A DNA stretch of 64,000 nucleotides from JAFDWR01 sp038216655 (GCA_038216655.1 JBBQPZ010000007.1:116762-180761); one strand, 5' to 3'. Counted from the stretch's first letter, positions 6,284-15,153 are shown. Notes: generated from the sequence alone by a model not told the origin. Numbers and translations are program-made.

Positions 6284-8734
6284 ATGTTCAAACTTGCCCT
6301 GTTAGGCATCGTGGTTGCGCTTCCTTCTTTTGCGTCGGCTCAGCGGGTGACCGTCGACTCGAAGAACCACACGGTGACGATGGCCGCGGCGGGGTTGAGG
6401 ATTCGGCTGAACCAGACGATGGGGTGCTTCCTGGATTGGGTCGAGGTCCGGGGGCGTTCTGTGCTTTCGCCCGAGCGCCCGGCCTGCACGGGGATCAAGG
6501 TTGGCGAGCGGTGGATCACGTCGCGCGAGCTTGAGCAGCCTTCCGCGCTCAGCGTCGAGGGGAACGTGGTTCAGGTTAGTGGCATCCGATTCCGCAGTGG
6601 GTCGGTGAACGCGGAGGAGAAGTGGACTTTCACCGTTGGACGGGACTCGATTCGCTGGCAGATCGAGCGGACTTACCTTTCCGGGGGGATGCTTGAGGCC
6701 ACCGCGATGCCGAGCTTCACTTTTCGCGACATGAAGACCTGGACGGGCGCGCTGCTCGGGACCGGCGGGGTGGCGTGGGGAAAGCTGTTCGACAGGCCGC
6801 TTTCGACCTACGGCGTTCACACCGGCTCGGCGACTTTCTGGAACGCGGCCGCCGACTCTTGCTTCCAGTTTTCGACTCTGTCCGCCCGCGGGCAGAGTGC
6901 GCTGAGGTTCACGCGCGAGCCGGTCGGTGGGTTCTCGATGGACTCCGAGATCACGCGTGAGGAGCTGAAACCGAGGCACGACCTCGCGCGGTTCCGGCGT
7001 GAGAGTCAGGAGCTTTGGGCGGCGTTTCCGGTCGAGAGCGAAGAGCATGTGAGCGCGACCTTCGAACTTCGGGCGAGGGATTTCGCCCAGACGTTCGGGC
7101 GAGGCGACTTCAAGGGGTTTGACACCGGCGCGATTACTGAGCTGGTCAATACGATCGGGCGGATTGGGGTGGTTGACGACAAGATTATCGGAAGCAATGG
7201 CTGGTATAGCGGGTACGCGGTGCTGCATGAGCCATGGATTGGGCAGATGGGGTTGGCGATCGACGACCCGAATTTCCTGCGCAACTATGCGCGGACGCTC
7301 GACTTTCAGCGCGATCACGCGGTCGAGCCGGACGGGATGGTGAAGTCTCGCTGGGCTTATGACTCCGGCGATGCCACCGCGGGCACGTACAACGCGTTCG
7401 GCTTCTACGAGGCGCAGTGGGGTCGGCTGATGGACACCCAGACCTCGTACGTGTGTAACGTCGCAGACCAGTTCGACCTCAGCGGCGACGTGCGCTGGGT
7501 CGCGGGGCAGAAGAAGACTTGCGAGGCGGCCCTGGAATACCTGCTGAAGCGAGACACCAACCACAACGGGCTGGTCGAGATGGAGACCGACTCGATGGCG
7601 CAGAAGCGCTCGAGCGACTGGATCGACATCGTGTGGGCGTCGTACGAGAACGGGTTCGTGAACGCGCAGCTCTATCACGCGCTGCAGGTTTGGGCGGGGG
7701 TGGAGCATGTGCTGGGTGACGAGACTCGGGCTCACGCGTACCTGGTCAGGGCGGCGGTTTTGAAGAAGGCATTCAATCGGCCGATCTCGGAGGGTGGGTT
7801 CTGGGATCCGGGGAAGGGTTGGTATGCGTACTGGCGCGACAAGGACGGGTCGATCCACGGTGACAACCTCGTGCTGCATGTGAACCTGACCGCGCTCGGC
7901 GACGGATTGTGCGACGATCCGGCGCGGCGGCGCTTGTTGCTGAACACGATCGAGGCGAATATGAAGGCACAGTCGCTGCTCGCCTGGCCGTCGTGCCTGT
8001 TCCCTTACGCACCTGGCGAGGCGATGAACACACGGTGGCCGGACTACGAGAACGGCGACATCTTCTTGGCGTGGGCGGAGTACGGCGTCCGCGCCTATGC
8101 CGCGGACCGTCCGGATGTGGCGTTCAAGTACGTCCGCCAGATCGTCGGGCAATACAAAAAGGACGGCTTGGCGTTCCAGCGCTATCTCCGCACCAACGGG
8201 CAGGGCGCGGGCGACGACATCCTGGCCAACAACTGCAACGTGATCGTGGGGTTGTATCGGGACATCTACGGCATCCAGCCCAAGTACAACCGGCTCTATC
8301 TAGAGCCTCACCTGACGCCGGAGCTGAATGGGACGGTGGTGAAATACAACCTGCGCGGCCAGGCGCTGCGGATCGACTTGTCCGTCGGCAAGTTCCTCGT
8401 GAGTCACGACGGGATTTCGGTATCGTGCGCAAAGCCTTTCGGCGTCGACTACGGGCAGCACCGGGTTACTGTCTTCGAGGGGCAAGACGAGCGTCCCTCT
8501 CTATCCGTGAAATCAGGCGATGGGTTCGCGCTGGACCTGCAGGGCAAGAACCGCTGGACGTTGACGGCGGGAGCGAAGCCGGTGTCGGGGAGCCAGACGA
8601 TTCACGGCCTGAGGCCGGGAACTCACTACTACCTGGCTGGATTCACCTTGACGTCAGATCATCCGACGGCGCCAATAAAGCTGCGCCCAGGCCAGCGGAT
8701 GCAGTTCGAACTGAGGGCGCCTGGGCTCCTTTAG
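6284..8734 (+). CDS. Secreted six-hairpin glycosidase-like protein
   Basis: An 816-residue exported protein. It has a signal peptide (MFKLALLGIVVALPSFASAQ), then a beta-sandwich N-terminal domain of about 300 residues and an (alpha/alpha)6 catalytic-like domain (roughly 300-700) with ENGFVNAQLYHALQVWAGVE, GYAVLHEPWIGQMGL, LLAWPSCLFPYAPGE and a C-terminal beta domain. The alpha-toroid with Asp/Glu-rich loops suggests a glycoside hydrolase, but I cannot assign the CAZy family or substrate. The upstream part of the same frame is repeat B, so the ATG at 6284 is the start. Its stop overlaps the convergent CCA-transferase stop by 4 nt. Confidence 0.75.
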   Translation: MFKLALLGIVVALPSFASAQRVTVDSKNHTVTMAAAGLRIRLNQTMGCFLDWVEVRGRSVLSPERPACTGIKVGERWITSRELEQPSALSVEGNVVQVSGIRFRSGSVNAEEKWTFTVGRDSIRWQIERTYLSGGMLEATAMPSFTFRDMKTWTGALLGTGGVAWGKLFDRPLSTYGVHTGSATFWNAAADSCFQFSTLSARGQSALRFTREPVGGFSMDSEITREELKPRHDLARFRRESQELWAAFPVESEEHVSATFELRARDFAQTFGRGDFKGFDTGAITELVNTIGRIGVVDDKIIGSNGWYSGYAVLHEPWIGQMGLAIDDPNFLRNYARTLDFQRDHAVEPDGMVKSRWAYDSGDATAGTYNAFGFYEAQWGRLMDTQTSYVCNVADQFDLSGDVRWVAGQKKTCEAALEYLLKRDTNHNGLVEMETDSMAQKRSSDWIDIVWASYENGFVNAQLYHALQVWAGVEHVLGDETRAHAYLVRAAVLKKAFNRPISEGGFWDPGKGWYAYWRDKDGSIHGDNLVLHVNLTALGDGLCDDPARRRLLLNTIEANMKAQSLLAWPSCLFPYAPGEAMNTRWPDYENGDIFLAWAEYGVRAYAADRPDVAFKYVRQIVGQYKKDGLAFQRYLRTNGQGAGDDILANNCNVIVGLYRDIYGIQPKYNRLYLEPHLTPELNGTVVKYNLRGQALRIDLSVGKFLVSHDGISVSCAKPFGVDYGQHRVTVFEGQDERPSLSVKSGDGFALDLQGKNRWTLTAGAKPVSGSQTIHGLRPGTHYYLAGFTLTSDHPTAPIKLRPGQRMQFELRAPGLL

Positions 8735-10161
8735 TCTTGCGGCCGAATCGCCTTAATGATTCGCGATGCTTCCTCTCGATCGCCCGGGGCAAGTTCGCCG
8801 TCAAGCACTTTCTCGGTGAGAAGGTGCTTGAGGCGACCGATCTCGGGTCCCGGCGGACTGCCCACGATCTCCATAATCTCCTCCCCGGTCAGCGGCGACT
8901 CCAAGGTTTGCCTTGGCGTCAGCGTGCCGACCTGTTCGATTTGCGCGCGAATCGCTTTGAGATCGAAAACGCGCACCCCCGCTTTCAACGCGCTTGCGTC
9001 CGCCTCGACAAGCTTGAGGAGGCGCTCCAAGTCGTCGTCCATGTCGCGAATCAGACGACGAGCCGCGGTTGGAGTGAAGACAGGTGCAGAGCCGAGGCGC
9101 ATGTGGTTCTTCACGAGTCGCGAGACGGTCTCGACATCCTTTTCCGAGAACTTGAGTCGGCGCATGAACTCCCTAGTCATCTCGGCACCCACGGATTCAT
9201 GCCCGAAGAAGCGCGTGTTCCCCTTCTCGTCTACCATCCGGGTCGGAGGTTTGCCCACGTCATGGAGCAAAGCGGCGAGGGTGAGGATCAGGTCGCCTGG
9301 ACCGGCGTTCTGAACGACGAGCCGGGTGTGGTTCCACACGTCAAGGTGGTGGTATTTCCCCTGCTCGACGTCGGCCATCGCGGCCAATTCGGGGGCGAAG
9401 ACTTCGAACAGACCAAGGTTCATCAGGTCTTTCAGAGCATCTGCCGCGGTCTCGAGGGCGAGCATCTTCACGAACTCGTCTCGGATTCGTTCGGCGCTAA
9501 TGATCTTCAATCGGCCTTTGGTCTTAGTGACAGCTTCATACAAACCCGGCGCGGGCTCGAAGCCGAGCTGCCAGCGGAATCGGACCGCGCGGAGCATCCG
9601 CAAGGGGTCGTCGTGGAAGGTAGCGACGGGGTCGAGCGGGGTGCGGAGGACTTTACTCTTGAGGTCGTCGAGGGCCATGCCGAGGGGGTCGCGAAGTTCG
9701 TTTGTGTGAAGGTTTAGCAGAAGGGTGTTGACGGTGAAGTCACGCCTCTCGGCGTCTTCTTCCAAGGTCGCCGGTTCGACGTCGGGCTTGCGCGATTCGC
9801 TCTCGTAACTCTCCTTGCGAGCGGTGATCAACTCGACGTTCACCTCCTCGACGTGGAGCATCGCGGTGCCAAACCGGGTGTAGACCACGGGCGGACTCTT
9901 GGTGACCCCTTTGTCAAACAGGAGCTGGGCCAGCTTCGGTGCACCTTCAGTGGTGACAAGGTCGAAGTCGTTCTTCAGTGGCAAGCCGAGGAGTTCGTCG
10001 CGCACGGCACCGCCGACCAGCCAAAGTTGGTTCTCGAATGCCGTATCCTGGGTCGCTGCAGCGATCTTGGCGAGGCCCGGGTGCACGTTTCTATTGTGAA
10101 GGCTCCAACGCAAGTCTAGGAAGTCGGCACTGATCACAGTCGAGCGCCAGCGCTTCTGCAT
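8731..10161 (-). CDS. CCA tRNA nucleotidyltransferase / poly(A) polymerase family with HD domain
   Basis: A 476-residue enzyme of the class II nucleotidyltransferase family that adds or repairs the 3'-CCA of tRNA. N-terminal palm: LWLVGGAVRDELLGLPLKN then DFDLV (catalytic DxD), followed by YTRFGTAMLH. Neck: ERRDFTVNTLLLNL and DDPLRMLRAVRFRWQLGF. An HD-type phosphohydrolase-like domain follows with TLAALLHDVGKP and FFGHESVG. The first ~25 residues precede the usual family start and might be trimmed. A poly(A) polymerase role cannot be excluded. The stop overlaps the convergent glycosidase gene. Confidence 0.93.
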   Translation of the reverse strand: MQKRWRSTVISADFLDLRWSLHNRNVHPGLAKIAAATQDTAFENQLWLVGGAVRDELLGLPLKNDFDLVTTEGAPKLAQLLFDKGVTKSPPVVYTRFGTAMLHVEEVNVELITARKESYESESRKPDVEPATLEEDAERRDFTVNTLLLNLHTNELRDPLGMALDDLKSKVLRTPLDPVATFHDDPLRMLRAVRFRWQLGFEPAPGLYEAVTKTKGRLKIISAERIRDEFVKMLALETAADALKDLMNLGLFEVFAPELAAMADVEQGKYHHLDVWNHTRLVVQNAGPGDLILTLAALLHDVGKPPTRMVDEKGNTRFFGHESVGAEMTREFMRRLKFSEKDVETVSRLVKNHMRLGSAPVFTPTAARRLIRDMDDDLERLLKLVEADASALKAGVRVFDLKAIRAQIEQVGTLTPRQTLESPLTGEEIMEIVGSPPGPEIGRLKHLLTEKVLDGELAPGDREEASRIIKAIRPQD

Positions 10162-10282
10162 CGCCTATGGAATGTTAGGGCACACGAGACCATCCTATCC
10201 CGATCCCCTGGTCTTAACATAAGACAGCAACGGTCAGAGGGTGTTTCGCAAACAAGGATTGAACCCATCGGGTTTGCTCATG

Positions 10283-10696
10283 TTACTTGGCCGCAGAGTC
10301 GTCCGACCCTGCCCGAACCATGCCTCGTGTCTTCCTGAGGCGGCACCCTATCATCACGAGAGTGCCGAAAACTACAAGAACACCTAGCGAAGAAACAAAC
10401 CAATATGGGCGCAGCCAAAATGGGGCCTGGATCATTCCCAGACCCAATGCGAAGAGAGCCGTTGTCCATTGGCGTACGTTTATGCGGAACTTCTCGCCAC
10501 CAACCATCGCGATCGCAATCCAAACTGCGCCAGTTTTCCCCCAGTAGGTGAAAGCAATCCTGGGATGATCTTTCAACACCAATAGGCCCGAAACAACGTG
10601 GGAGAGGGAGATGAATATTCCTAGCGTGAGAAAGAAGATAAAGAGGATCCGGTCAGATCGACCGTCGGCCTGAACCTCCTTGTTTTGTTCATTCAT
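10283..10696 (-). CDS. Four-helix membrane protein of unknown function
   Basis: A 137-residue inner-membrane protein with about four hydrophobic segments (ILFIFFLTLGIFISLSHVV, an IAFTYWG/VWIAIAMV segment, ALFALGLGMIQAPFWL, and a FVSSLGVLVVFGTLVMIGC segment), a charged N-terminus and a basic C-terminal tail. No family is recognised. The gene is flanked by modest AT-rich sequence and differs in base composition from its GC-rich neighbours. Confidence 0.6.
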   Translation of the reverse strand: MNEQNKEVQADGRSDRILFIFFLTLGIFISLSHVVSGLLVLKDHPRIAFTYWGKTGAVWIAIAMVGGEKFRINVRQWTTALFALGLGMIQAPFWLRPYWFVSSLGVLVVFGTLVMIGCRLRKTRGMVRAGSDDSAAK

Positions 10697-10858
10697 GCTT
10701 CTACACCATGTATGCCGTGATTTGAACCTCTTCTAGGATACAAGCAAACATGATCGCAAAAATCATGCATTCGCCTTCGATGCACCTGCAATCCGCAGGA
10801 ACCTATCCAATGCTCGACAGGGTCCGATTTGGGCGCACTCCCAAAAATAGTGTGCTTC

Positions 10859-10888
10859 TTGGAATAGTAGACAGATGTGTAGTATAGT
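10859..10888 (+). promoter_or_regulatory. Sigma70-like promoter for the gene at 10930
   Basis: TTGGAA (10859-10864) and TATAGT (10883-10888) are 18 bp apart, about 40 nt upstream of the start. The gene also has a strong AAGGAG ribosome-binding site at 10917-10922, unlike most genes here. Confidence 0.6.
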
Positions 10889-10929
10889 GATTTCGCCAGC
10901 GTCCGCCAGGCACCCTAAGGAGTCCAAAC

Positions 10930-11397
10930 ATGTCGATCGCCATTGTTCCCCGCCCGCCCGTTCAACTTCCTTTGTGGCCCGAAATAGAGCCGCAGTTCTG
11001 TCTCCAGCGCCTCAAGGTTTCCGCGACGCAGATTGACTATCGCTTGTCGCTTGGGGATGGCTATCCGGTGTTTCAGATCCCGAAGGGATTGAGTTCGAAT
11101 CCGAATGTGTACCGGTTGGCGGTCGAGGGTCCGGCGGTGCGGACGGCCGGCTCGGTGCAGATCTCGGATCGCGGCGAGTTCGTGGTTTCGGATGTGCAGG
11201 GCAGCTGCTCGCCGGAGGCGGTGTCGAAGGCGTTCCGGTCTGGGGAGTTGCGACTGAGTTTGGACGGCGACCGGCTACGGGGCGACTGGATCATGAAGCG
11301 GCTTCGGGATCGGAAGTGGTTGATCGCGAAAGTGGACGACGCCTATGCGTTCTTGGACGACCGTTGGTTCGACGAGATGGGTTTGATCAGTGCCTAG
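10930..11397 (+). CDS. LigD phosphoesterase-domain-like protein lacking the metal-site histidines
   Basis: A 155-residue protein that aligns by eye with the 3'-phosphoesterase domain of bacterial NHEJ ligase D. FCLQRLKVSATQIDYRLSL corresponds to the family's FVVQKH..RRLHYDFRLEL, PVFQIPKGLSSNPNVYRLAV to WAVPKGPSLDP..RLAV, and LSLDGDRLRGDWIMKRLRD then RKWLIAKVDDAYA to the LKGRW.L.R...WLLIK.KD.YA ending. The catalytic histidines (in the family's QKH and LHYDFR positions) are absent, and the EGVIPEGEYG segment is shortened. Translation starts are fixed by a good SD and promoter. No ligase, Ku or polymerase gene is nearby. Probably a non-catalytic, nucleic-acid-binding relative; inference. Confidence 0.65.
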   Translation: MSIAIVPRPPVQLPLWPEIEPQFCLQRLKVSATQIDYRLSLGDGYPVFQIPKGLSSNPNVYRLAVEGPAVRTAGSVQISDRGEFVVSDVQGSCSPEAVSKAFRSGELRLSLDGDRLRGDWIMKRLRDRKWLIAKVDDAYAFLDDRWFDEMGLISA

Positions 11398-11858
11398 GAT
11401 CAGTTGTCCCAACATGCCTCGTGGCGTGAGTGTGTAGCAGCGACTCCAATTCCAACTCGTTTCCCGTCATCTTGAGCGAAGCGCTGAGCCTAAGCGAGGC
11501 AGCGCAGTCGAAAGACCCCGGATCCCCGCCATCCGGTTCGACAACGAGAACTGAGACCCGAGGTCCGTCGATTCCGAACCTTCGCTAAAACTCAGTTCAG
11601 AAATCAGGAAGACGAGTGCGCGGTATGGAGGGGTTCCATGTCGCATTTCAACTCCAACTCCAAAGCTTGGTTGACAAAGGTTCGTATGAAGCGTAAGACC
11701 ATGGGGAGAGATAAATCAGATGCGTCGCCACGGCGCAAAACGGCCGGCTCCCGTGGGAAGTTGGCAACGACCCACATTCCCAACGTGGGAGGGGGCCGTG
11801 AGAGTGAGTTCGTGAGTTTAGGTTCAACTCTCACGTCCCGAGCGTGAGAACGCTCAGC
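11398..11858. other. Intergenic region with repeat fragments, no supported gene
   Basis: It contains a GTCATCTTGAGCGAAGCG-type repeat fragment at about 11468-11530, related to the elements at 12458, 23959 and 58911. Small hairpins lie near 11772-11845 (CCCAACGTGGGA; CTCTCACG and CGTGAGAA). A 69-codon basic frame at 11638 has a GGAGGGG before it but no recognisable protein features. Confidence 0.5.
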
Positions 11859-12398
11859 CTAAGCGATACGTCGGCGCTTGGCCGAGATCACTTCGGTGTT
11901 CATCCCCGCCCAGTGAAGCATCCCGCCGTAGCGTCCGTGCTCCATCTTGATGCATCGGTCGGCGACGACCGTGAGTCCGGCATCGAGCGCTTTATCGGCG
12001 GCCGTGAGATCGAAGAGCTTGAGCTGCATCCAAACCGCGCCCGCGCCGATGGCGATGGCGTCGTCCACGATCGCGGCGACTTCACTCGCCGGGCGGAAGA
12101 TATCGACGATGTCGATATCTTCGGGGATGCTCTTGAGGTTCGGGTACGCCTTCTCGCCGAGGATTTGGTCGGCCTTGGGGTGAACGGGGATGATCCGGTA
12201 TCCCTCGTCTTGGAGGTAGCTGGCGACCATGTTGCTGGCCTTGGTTTTCTCGGTCGAGAGCCCTACGATCGCGACCGTCTTGGCGTTGCCGAGGAGTTCG
12301 CGGATGGTCTTCGTGTTCTGATACCGCTCACGCTGCTCGGGGGTCAGCTTGGTGTTGAGGCTGATATCGCAGGACGAGGACGCGCCGAATTCGCTCAC
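11859..12398 (-). CDS. CoA-binding protein (YccU family)
   Basis: A 179-residue CoA-binding-domain protein of the YccU type: an N-terminal helix (LTPEQRERYQNTKTIRELL), then a Rossmann-like fold starting KTVAIVGLSTEKTKASNMVA, with RIIPVHPKADQILGEKAYPN, DIVDIFRPASEVAAIVDDAI and GAVWMQLKLFD, ending VVADRCIKMEH. The family resembles the succinyl-CoA synthetase alpha CoA-binding domain; its physiological role is not defined. It starts with GTG at 12398; TAGACT lies 6 nt upstream (12405-12410 on the minus strand) and no SD is present. Confidence 0.92.
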   Translation of the reverse strand: MSEFGASSSCDISLNTKLTPEQRERYQNTKTIRELLGNAKTVAIVGLSTEKTKASNMVASYLQDEGYRIIPVHPKADQILGEKAYPNLKSIPEDIDIVDIFRPASEVAAIVDDAIAIGAGAVWMQLKLFDLTAADKALDAGLTVVADRCIKMEHGRYGGMLHWAGMNTEVISAKRRRIA

Positions 12399-12404
12399 AA
12401 GATA

Positions 12405-12410
12405 AGTCTA
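12405..12410 (-). promoter_or_regulatory. Candidate leaderless -10 element (TAGACT)
   Basis: TAGACT ends 6 nt before the GTG start at 12398. The same hexamer precedes the uvrA C-half gene (34314-34319). Confidence 0.4.
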
Positions 12411-12457
12411 CGCGGACCGCTCACCGTCGTGGTCCGACTTTGGGCCCTAGATTGAAT

Positions 12458-12538
12458 GTCATCCCAGTTGTGGCGTAGGAATCCGGGGTCCTTCCGTTCC
12501 AAACCTTCGCCGAGGCTTGGTTTTCCAGTCAGGATGAC
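12458..12538. repeat. Interspersed GTCATCCC...GGATGAC element
   Basis: GTCATCCC at 12458 and GGATGAC ending at 12538 bound an 81-bp element with internal GGAATCCGGGGTC. It is related to elements at 23959-24150 and 58911-59029. Confidence 0.55.
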
Positions 12539-12584
12539 GGGGCTGCATCCAGTTCGCCCAATTCGGCATATTGGCGATAGAGCG

Positions 12585-13271
12585 ATGTCAGACCAGCCCG
12601 AAACGATCAAGAAGGATGATGGGATCGCGGTGTTCTCTATCATCAAGAACACAACGTGTTCAGAGTGCGGGGTGGATGTTTTCAAGGGTGGGCTTCTTCG
12701 CGTCGAAAACCAGAAGCCCCTTTGCCTGGACTGCGCGGACATGGGCCATCTGGTGTTCTTGCCGAGCGGAAACGTTGCCCTTACGCGTCGGAGCAAGAAG
12801 TATTCGACCCTCTCGGCGGTCGTGTTGCGGTTCAGCCGGACCAGGGGTCGGTACGAGCGGCAGGGCTTGATGGTGGAGCCCGCGGCGGTGGAGAGGGCGG
12901 AAGAGGAGTGCCTCGGCGATGAGGAAAAGCGGCAGTTGGCGCGGGAGCGCGCGGCGGTGGTCCGCGAGAAGGAGGATGAGCGGTATTTGGTGGCGTTTCG
13001 GGCGGAGATTCTGAAGCACTATCCCTCCTGTCCCGCAGATGAGGCGAGCGCGATCGCGGAGCACGCTTGCGAGAAGTACAGCGGTCGCGTGGGGCGCTCG
13101 GCGATGGCGAAGGAACTGGATGCGGAGGCGGTCGATCTGGCGGTCCGGGCCCACGTTCGGCATTGTCACACGGGTTACGACAAGATGCTTGCGCGGGGGG
13201 AGGATCGAAGAGAGGCGCGGGATCGGGTGCGCGACGCGATGGAGCTGGTTTTGAGTGAGTGGGCTAAGTAG
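12585..13271 (+). CDS. DUF2293 domain-containing protein
   Basis: A 228-residue protein. The N-terminal part has two CxxC pairs typical of a zinc ribbon (CSECGVDVFKGG and CLDCADMGH). A long charged helix follows (about residues 110-150, ERAEEECLGDEEKRQLARER). The C-terminal ~90 residues match DUF2293 (FRAEILKHYPSCPADEASAI, EHACEKYSGRVGRS, LAVRAHVRHCHTGYD). The start at 12585 excludes upstream sequence derived from the repeat at 12458. Function unknown; the zinc ribbon suggests nucleic-acid or protein binding. Confidence 0.85.
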   Translation: MSDQPETIKKDDGIAVFSIIKNTTCSECGVDVFKGGLLRVENQKPLCLDCADMGHLVFLPSGNVALTRRSKKYSTLSAVVLRFSRTRGRYERQGLMVEPAAVERAEEECLGDEEKRQLARERAAVVREKEDERYLVAFRAEILKHYPSCPADEASAIAEHACEKYSGRVGRSAMAKELDAEAVDLAVRAHVRHCHTGYDKMLARGEDRREARDRVRDAMELVLSEWAK

Positions 13272-13305
13272 TTATGGGTCTTAGGGGCTCGATGTAAAAT
13301 AGGCT

Positions 13306-13524
13306 ATGACCTACACCGTGGTGCTTGAGCGGGAGTCGGACGGAGGCTACGTTGTCAGGGTGCCAGCGCTACCCGGTTGCGTGAGCCAGGGGGACACGCG
13401 CGACGAAGCGCTGGCTAACATTCGTGAGGCAGCGGAGCTTTACATTGAGGATTGCATTGAAGCTGGCGACCCCGTGCCCTTTGAGGCAGAAACCGCTCAG
13501 ATTGAGTTGAAGACATCGGCCTGA
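13306..13524 (+). CDS. hicB: HicB family antitoxin
   Basis: A 72-residue HicB-type antitoxin with the RNase-H-like fold: YTVVLERESDGGYVVRVPAL then PGCVSQGDTRDEALANIREA and ELYIEDCIEAGDPVP. It lacks the C-terminal DNA-binding extension of longer HicB proteins. The next frame, one base after the stop, encodes a HicA toxin (13526), giving the antitoxin-first order. TAAAAT lies 5 nt before the ATG. Known role: neutralises the HicA mRNA interferase. Because HicA is frameshifted here, hicB may be an orphaned antitoxin. Confidence 0.93.
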   Translation: MTYTVVLERESDGGYVVRVPALPGCVSQGDTRDEALANIREAAELYIEDCIEAGDPVPFEAETAQIELKTSA

Positions 13525-13525
13525 G

Positions 13526-13748
13526 ATGCCGAAACTACCCAACGATCTGTCGGGCCAAGACGTGGTTCGGGCTTTGAAGAGGGTTGGATTCCGTGTCTCG
13601 TCAGCGCGGAAGCCACATCGTGATGCATCGATTCGATCCTAAAGCACGCGTGGTTGTGCCCGATCATCGAGTCGTTCGAGTTGGCACTCTGCACCAGATC
13701 CTCTCCGACGCGGGCTTGACCGTTGAGGCGTTCCTCATGCTCCTCTAA
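13526..13748 (+). pseudogene. hicA: HicA family toxin, frameshifted
   Basis: Frame 1 from ATG 13526 reads MPKLPNDLSGQDVVRALKRV then GFRVS and soon stops at 13640. The next frame continues as QRGSHIVMHRFDPKARVVVP, DHRVVRVGTLHQILSDAG and LTVEAFLMLL to a stop at 13746-13748. Together these make a full-length HicA double-stranded-RNA-binding-like toxin with the catalytic GSH histidine. The break is near 13600-13603 (after CGTGTCTCG); loss of two bases or gain of one would explain it. It lies one base after hicB. It could be true inactivation or an assembly indel. Confidence 0.85.
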
Positions 13749-13749
13749 A

Positions 13750-15078
13750 TCAGTAGAGTTGGAACTCCCAGATCGTGGGGCCGACCGTCGCGTCGATGAC
13801 GCGTAGCCGAACTGCCTGGGCGGTGATGGGCTTGAACTTCGCGTGGAAGTCCGCGCCGATCGTCTTGCCTCGGTAGAAGGTCACCCAGTCGGTGCCGACC
13901 TTACGCTCTAGCACGAACGAATTCACTCGGTTCGGATAGGCCTCTGAGATCATGGTTTCGCTGAATGTCTTCTCCGACCCGAGATCCACGGCGAGCCAGG
14001 CTGAGTGGACCGCGTCATCGCACGCCCAGCGGGAGTTGTCGGCACCGTCGACCGCCTTCTCGGCCGACCATTGGGGGTCGTTGTGGTAGATGTTCGAGGC
14101 TGTCGCGGGCTTACCTTGGGTGAGGGAGATGGGCCAGGGAGTGGGGTGGTCGATCCACTTCTTGAGCTCGAGCAACCGCTTTACGGATGACTCGGGGATG
14201 CGTCCGGTCATGTCGGGCGGGACGTCGAGCAGGAGATTCGCGCCGCGGCCGACGGTGCTGTCCCACATCCCGGCGAGCCGCTTCAGAGTTCGGGGCTGGT
14301 CGCCTTTGACCCAGAACCAATTCTCCTCCAGGCAGTCGCACACCTCAAGCGGGAGGTAGTACGCCTTTCCCTCGAAGGTCATGTTGCGGTTGTGGACGCC
14401 GGGCGGCGCGTTCCGCTCGCCGACCGCAAGATCGGTCGGCCACGCTCCCGGCGGCATCGCGGTTCCGGGCTTGGTCCAGATGCTCTGGTTCATCAGCACG
14501 AGACATTTCGGGCTCAGGTGATGGACGAGGTTATACAGTTCAGCGCGCTGCGCGGGGGAGAGTTTGCCGGGGATGTCGAGCCATTGCTCGAAGATGCCGG
14601 GGTACCGCGTGTGGAGCTGGGTCAGATGCTTCTTGACGAGCTCGAAGTAGTCGTCCTTGACCATCGCGTCCCAGGTCACGCCACCTTCTCGGTGACCGTC
14701 CATGATGCAGTAGTAGATTCCCGGCTTGATCCCCTCCGCCTTGCAAGCCGCCATGAACGCCTTCACCACATCCGTCTTAACCGGGCTCTCGGTGACGTCG
14801 TAGTCGCCGCTCGGCCAGAGGCAGAAGCCCGCAGTGTGCTTGGCGGTAAGCACGGCGTATTTCATGCCCGCAAGCTTGGCGGTGTGGATCCATTGGCGGA
14901 CGTCGAGGTGGGTCGGGTTGTAGACCTCGGGTTTGGACTTGCCGTCGTTGATCTCGCTCTGGTCGAAGGTGCTCATCCCGTAGTGGATGAACATGCCGTA
15001 TTTGAGGTCTTCCCAGGCTTTGAGTTCGGGAGTTTGGGAGGTAGCTTGGGCGGCGAGGAGGAGGAGCGGGAACAACAT
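13750..15078 (-). CDS. Secreted alpha-L-fucosidase (GH29) with F5/8 type C domain
   Basis: A 442-residue exported enzyme. It has a short signal peptide (MLFPLLLLAAQATSQ), then a GH29 TIM barrel: LKYGMFIHYGMSTFD, KYAVLTAKHTAGFCLWPS, KPGIYYCIMDGH, and a QWLDIPGKLSP segment near residue 165 where the family nucleophile Asp lies, ending VGRGANLLLDVPPDMTGRIP. The C-terminal ~120 residues form a discoidin/F5-8C carbohydrate-binding module (KPATASNIYHNDPQWSAEKA, DNSRWACDD, AWLAVDLGSEKTF). GH29 enzymes release terminal alpha-L-fucose. The gene directly follows the hic locus in convergent orientation. Confidence 0.92.
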   Translation of the reverse strand: MLFPLLLLAAQATSQTPELKAWEDLKYGMFIHYGMSTFDQSEINDGKSKPEVYNPTHLDVRQWIHTAKLAGMKYAVLTAKHTAGFCLWPSGDYDVTESPVKTDVVKAFMAACKAEGIKPGIYYCIMDGHREGGVTWDAMVKDDYFELVKKHLTQLHTRYPGIFEQWLDIPGKLSPAQRAELYNLVHHLSPKCLVLMNQSIWTKPGTAMPPGAWPTDLAVGERNAPPGVHNRNMTFEGKAYYLPLEVCDCLEENWFWVKGDQPRTLKRLAGMWDSTVGRGANLLLDVPPDMTGRIPESSVKRLLELKKWIDHPTPWPISLTQGKPATASNIYHNDPQWSAEKAVDGADNSRWACDDAVHSAWLAVDLGSEKTFSETMISEAYPNRVNSFVLERKVGTDWVTFYRGKTIGADFHAKFKPITAQAVRLRVIDATVGPTIWEFQLY

Positions 15079-15153
15079 CGGTCTGGCCCGAACTTACCCG
15101 ACCCGCGGATTGCTCACGGCGTCCCGCAGTTCGCCGAGGTCGATCCGTACCAG

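Noticed and set aside
6302..8152. 616-codon open frame on the minus strand
   Set aside because: It is the antisense of the six-hairpin glycosidase. Such antisense frames are common in GC-rich coding DNA; Arg/His/Pro-rich composition and no domain.
7909..9717. Long 602-codon open frame on the plus strand
   Set aside because: It spans the antisense of the CCA-transferase gene and an off-frame part of the glycosidase gene. Both real genes show full family motifs; this frame has none.
11638..11847. 69-codon basic frame after GGAGGGG
   Set aside because: There is no recognisable protein feature; it overlaps small hairpins and repeat debris, and no related copy is in the window.
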